NCBI GenBank assembly: GCA_023442845.1 | Contig: JAEZXC010000128.1 | Span: forward strand, 1-7,802 | Length of the DNA: 7,802 nucleotides | Direction: 5' to 3' | Source of the DNA: Actinomycetes bacterium | Lineage (GTDB): Bacteria; Actinomycetota; Actinomycetes; Actinomycetales; Demequinaceae | Part shown: positions 5,253 through 7,802 of the stretch, in pieces | How the letters are laid out: each line of letters begins with the position of its first letter | How positions within the stretch are numbered: position 1 is the first letter of the stretch | Translations under genes and position numbers: made by a program | Notes under the pieces: generated by a model | Told to the model about the DNA's origin: nothing | What the model saw: only the letters and a program-made list of their open reading frames with translations | The model's database searches: none

Positions 5253-6418
5253 AGGTTTACCTCGCACTTCTTGTCATCTCCGCGCTTGTCACATATGTCG
5301 CGACACCAGTGATGCGTCACCTTGCTATTCGTTTGGGCGCGGTGACGGCGGTGCGCGAGCGCGATGTCCACGTGGTGCCGACGGCGCGGCTCGGTGGAGT
5401 GGCGATCTTCCTTGGGCTCGCTGCGGGCCTTGTCGTCGCGTCGACGGTGCCGTTCTTGTCGCGCGTCTTCGAGGTGTCGAACTCCGCGTGGGCCGTGCTT
5501 GGCGGCGCGGCACTTGTGTGTGCCATCGGCGTGGCCGACGACGTCTGGGACCTCGACTGGATGGCAAAGCTCGCCGGCCAGATCCTTGCGGCGCTCCTCA
5601 TGGCGTGGGGCGGCATTCAGCTGGTTGCGTTGCCCATCGGCGGGCGCACCATCGGTGACTCGTACCTATCGCTCATTGCCACTGTCGTCATCGCAGTGCT
5701 CGCCATCAACGCGGTCAATTTTGTTGACGGACTCGATGGCCTCGCGGCGGGCGTCGTCGCTATTGGTGGCGGTGCCTTCATGGTCTATTCGTATGTCATC
5801 GCGCGAGGGGCCTCGCCCGGCGACTACTCGTCGCTTGCCACCGTCATCGTCGCCGTCATGGTCGGCGCTTGCCTCGGCTTTCTCCCGCACAACGTTCATC
5901 CGGCACGCATCTTCATGGGCGACTCGGGATCGATGGTGCTCGGCCTCACCTTCGCCGCCGCTTCGATCACTGTGACTGGCCAGATCGACCCGAGCCTCGT
6001 GAGCCAACGCGAACAGATCCCCGCGTTCTTGCCCATCATCTTGCCGCTCGCCGTTGTTGCCGTGCCGCTCATCGACATGGGCCTCGCCTTCTTCCGCCGG
6101 CTTGGCCGCGGCCAATCTCCGTTCAAGCCTGACGCGCACCACCTTCACCATCGCCTCCTCCGTTTTGGCCACTCGCACCGGTGGGCCGTGGCCGTCCTGT
6201 GGCTGTGGACCTTTGTGCTGTCAGCGTCGGCCGTATCGCTCGTCTTCATGCGTATTCGGTGGGGGCTTGCCGTCCTCGTCATCGGCACCGTCGTCGCAGC
6301 CGCCGTCACGTTCTCGCCGGGCGTGCGGAGGTTGGTATTCCGTGTCTGGCACCGCATCAGTGGGTCAACCCATGAGGACGAGGACGCAGAAATGAAACAG
6401 GAGGCAGAACGTGGCTGA
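5249..6418 (+). CDS. wecA: Polyprenyl-phosphate GlcNAc-1-phosphate transferase (WecA/Rfe-type, MraY superfamily)
   Basis: An integral membrane enzyme that transfers a sugar-1-phosphate from a UDP-sugar to a C50/C55 polyprenyl phosphate, starting a lipid-linked cell-wall glycan. It has 389 residues and about eleven hydrophobic segments. Family motifs: VPTARLGG (43-50), the D97-D98 pair in VADDVWD, NFVDGLDGLAAG (157-168), MGDSGSM (223-229), PLIDMGLAFFRR (273-284) and HHLHHRLL (297-304). The HHLHHRLL loop favours WecA-type N-acetylhexosamine transferases over MraY. UDP-GlcNAc is the likely donor, but specificity cannot be read from sequence alone. The charged C-terminus (after about 370) is cytoplasmic. 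The GTG start overlaps the tsaC stop as GTGA, and the end overlaps the next gene by 8 nt. M. tuberculosis has rfe (Rv1302) at this position. Confidence 0.93.
   Translation: MKVYLALLVISALVTYVATPVMRHLAIRLGAVTAVRERDVHVVPTARLGGVAIFLGLAAGLVVASTVPFLSRVFEVSNSAWAVLGGAALVCAIGVADDVWDLDWMAKLAGQILAALLMAWGGIQLVALPIGGRTIGDSYLSLIATVVIAVLAINAVNFVDGLDGLAAGVVAIGGGAFMVYSYVIARGASPGDYSSLATVIVAVMVGACLGFLPHNVHPARIFMGDSGSMVLGLTFAAASITVTGQIDPSLVSQREQIPAFLPIILPLAVVAVPLIDMGLAFFRRLGRGQSPFKPDAHHLHHRLLRFGHSHRWAVAVLWLWTFVLSASAVSLVFMRIRWGLAVLVIGTVVAAAVTFSPGVRRLVFRVWHRISGSTHEDEDAEMKQEAERG
6399..6404 (+). promoter_or_regulatory. Consensus ribosome-binding site of the atpI-like gene
   Basis: AGGAGG is a full Shine-Dalgarno match, six bases before the GTG at 6411 and inside the end of wecA. 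It is the strongest ribosome-binding site in the operon. It settles the start of the next gene and suggests independent initiation there, unlike the weakly signalled prfA, prmC and tsaC. Confidence 0.85.
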
Positions 6419-6845
6419 AGCGAAGGAAGCTGAGGGCGCCGCTTACCGATGGGCGATGCGCGCGACGGGCATCGTCCTGGGTGCGATTGCGGTTGTCGGC
6501 GCGACGGTCGGGGGCCTTGTTGTGGGCGCCGCCGGGGTGTGGGGCGCGCTCGCTGGTGTCGCCGTTGCTGCGGTCTCCGGGCTCGTCACGCAGGCTGCAA
6601 TGGTTCTCGGGTATCGCAAAGAGCCGCATGTTTTTGCCACATATGTGGGGGGATCGTGGCTCGCGAAAATGGTCGTCATTGTTGTAGGACTTCTGGCTCT
6701 TGCGCAGGTAGATGCCCTAGATCGGCGTACGTTCGGCATTGTCGCGGTGGTCGCAGTGGTCGCAACGCTCGCCGTTGACCTCAAAGCTGTGAAGCAGGCG
6801 CGCATTTCTTACACGGGATCCAGTTCAGAGACGGGCTCCGCATAG
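6411..6845 (+). CDS. AtpI-like four-helix membrane protein upstream of ATP synthase
   Basis: A 144-residue hydrophobic protein with four likely membrane helices at about 17-38, 42-67, 78-100 and 106-124. It has a short charged N-terminus and a Ser-rich polar tail. Size, topology and position directly before atpB match AtpI (Rv1303 position in M. tuberculosis). AtpI homologues help assemble the c-ring or carry ions for the Fo sector, but their sequences diverge widely and I see no residue-level signature. The assignment therefore rests on context and topology. GTG start with a consensus ribosome-binding site; it overlaps the wecA end by 8 nt. The TAG stop overlaps a candidate promoter for atpB. 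Confidence 0.8.
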   Translation: MAEAKEAEGAAYRWAMRATGIVLGAIAVVGATVGGLVVGAAGVWGALAGVAVAAVSGLVTQAAMVLGYRKEPHVFATYVGGSWLAKMVVIVVGLLALAQVDALDRRTFGIVAVVAVVATLAVDLKAVKQARISYTGSSSETGSA

Positions 6846-6853
6846 GTTAGGCT
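6824..6853 (+). promoter_or_regulatory. Weak candidate promoter for the atp operon
   Basis: The TAGGTTAGGCT stretch at 6843-6853 contains two overlapping TAnnnT -10 candidates (6843-6848 and 6848-6853). TTCAGA at 6824-6829 is a 4/6 match to TTGACA, 18 bp before the second. The 78-nt gap before atpB is the longest in the rpmE-atpB stretch, so a promoter is plausible. No terminator is visible after the atpI-like gene, so read-through from upstream is also expected. Confidence 0.3.
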
Positions 6854-6923
6854 TGCCACCAGTTCCACACAGACGCAGGCGCCATGTGTGCGCGCCTTGC
6901 CGCCATTTCTGGGAGAGAAGCGA

Positions 6924-7784
6924 GTGCTGAATTTGGCTGCCAGCGTGCTCACCGCGACTGAGCCGGGCGACTCTGAAGGTGCATCGCGCAACTTCTTTGA
7001 GTGGCTCTTCTCGACCGACGGTTTCCACGCCCCCAGCATTGGCGAACTTGATCCTGAGGCGCTGCTTTTTGGCGGCACCATCTTCGAGTTCAACCGGATC
7101 ACGTTGGTGCGCGTCGTTGCCGTCATCGTGTTGATCAGCCTCTTCTGGATCGTGACGCGCAATGCAAAGGTGGTCCCGACGCGTGGCCAGTCCGTCGTCG
7201 AGATGATCGTCGACTTTGTGCGGGTGCAGATCGTCGAGCAAATCATGGGCGAGGAGCGCGCCAAGAAGTACGTCGCGTTCATGTCGACGCTCTTCATCAC
7301 CATCGTGTTCTTCAACATGACCGGCGTGATCCCGTTCCTCAACATCGCGGGAACGTCCCTCATCGGCTTGCCGCTCATCATGGCGCTGTGGGTCTACGTC
7401 ATGTACCTCGGCGAAGGGATGCGCAAGCACGGCGTCGGCGGCTTCCTCAAAGGCAACCTGTTCCCCCCAGGTGTGCCGAAGCCGATCTACATTCTGCTGA
7501 CGCCGATCGAGTTCTTGCAGGTGTTCATCCTGCGTCCGGCGACGCTTGCACTGCGACTTGCGGCCAACATGATCGCCGGTCACATGCTGCTTGTGCTGTG
7601 CTTTGCGGCGACGCACTACTTCTTCCTCGAGGCCTCCGGCGCGATGAAGGGTGTGGGCGTTCTGTCCTTCACCGCCGGCCTCGCCTTCACGCTGTTCGAG
7701 ATCTTCGTTGCGCTGCTGCAGGCGTACGTCTTCACCATCTTGTCAACCGTCTACATCAACTTGTCGCTCGAGGACGAGCACTAA
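6924..7784 (+). CDS. atpB: F1Fo ATP synthase subunit a
   Basis: Subunit a forms the two proton half-channels next to the c-ring in the membrane. With the GTG at 6924 the protein has 286 residues, a normal actinobacterial length. This start follows the purine-rich GGGAGAGAAG (6911-6920), a good ribosome-binding region. The in-frame GTG at 6888 would add 12 residues without a comparable site. Five to six hydrophobic helices are visible. The essential arginine is R211 in TLALRLAANMIAGH, equivalent to R210 of E. coli. H220 sits where E. coli has E219, and Q266 in LLQAYVFTILS corresponds to the conserved glutamine of the last helix. STLFITIVFFNMTGVIP (121-137) and LTPIEFLQVFILRP (192-205) are also typical. 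The rest of the operon (atpE onward) should lie past the right edge; 7785-7802 holds nothing I can identify. Confidence 0.96.
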   Translation: MLNLAASVLTATEPGDSEGASRNFFEWLFSTDGFHAPSIGELDPEALLFGGTIFEFNRITLVRVVAVIVLISLFWIVTRNAKVVPTRGQSVVEMIVDFVRVQIVEQIMGEERAKKYVAFMSTLFITIVFFNMTGVIPFLNIAGTSLIGLPLIMALWVYVMYLGEGMRKHGVGGFLKGNLFPPGVPKPIYILLTPIEFLQVFILRPATLALRLAANMIAGHMLLVLCFAATHYFFLEASGAMKGVGVLSFTAGLAFTLFEIFVALLQAYVFTILSTVYINLSLEDEH

Positions 7785-7802
7785 TCTGCGTAGCCACCCC
7801 GG

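Overview
The window is a stretch of high-GC Gram-positive (actinobacterial) chromosome. This rests on gene order and sequence character. The core genes run rho - rpmE - prfA - prmC - tsaC/sua5 - wecA - atpI-like - atpB, all on the + strand, which is the order known around Rv1297-Rv1304 in Mycobacterium tuberculosis. G/C-ending codons and GTG starts dominate. Proteins resemble the actinobacterial versions, for example the AKGRxRxMP motif of the threonylcarbamoyl-AMP synthase. I would guess Micrococcales, but the sequence does not settle the order or genus.

Layout. (1) 1-945: the ATPase part and C-terminus of transcription terminator Rho; its N-terminus lies left of the window. A textbook intrinsic terminator (960-1002) follows. 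(2) 1007-2254: a roughly 1.25 kb insertion in an otherwise conserved locus. It is one leftward gene (1105-2046) for an AbiEi-like winged-helix plus DUF559 (PD-(D/E)XK-type) protein, bracketed by two 51-bp palindromes in mutually inverted orientation. Outside each palindrome lies a 50-55 nt tract of C runs (left) or G runs (right), so the unit is mirror-symmetric at both ends. This is the most unusual part of the window. (3) 2255-2377: a probable extended -10 promoter and a 24-nt imperfect palindrome leading into rpmE. (4) 2378-6845: tightly packed rpmE, prfA, prmC, tsaC, wecA and atpI-like, with gaps of 21, 3 and 13 nt followed by overlaps of 4 and 8 nt, which suggests one transcription unit with translational coupling. 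(5) 6846-6923: a 78-nt gap with a weak promoter candidate, then atpB (6924-7784), the first structural gene of the F1Fo ATP synthase operon, which continues past the right edge.

How the genes fit together. Rho ends transcripts. L31, RF1 and PrmC serve translation: PrmC methylates the GGQ glutamine of RF1, encoded directly upstream. TsaC makes the precursor of the t6A modification on ANN-decoding tRNAs. WecA starts lipid-linked glycan synthesis at the membrane. The AtpI-like protein and AtpB belong to ATP synthase. Between rho and atpB, only the DUF559 unit falls outside this housekeeping set.
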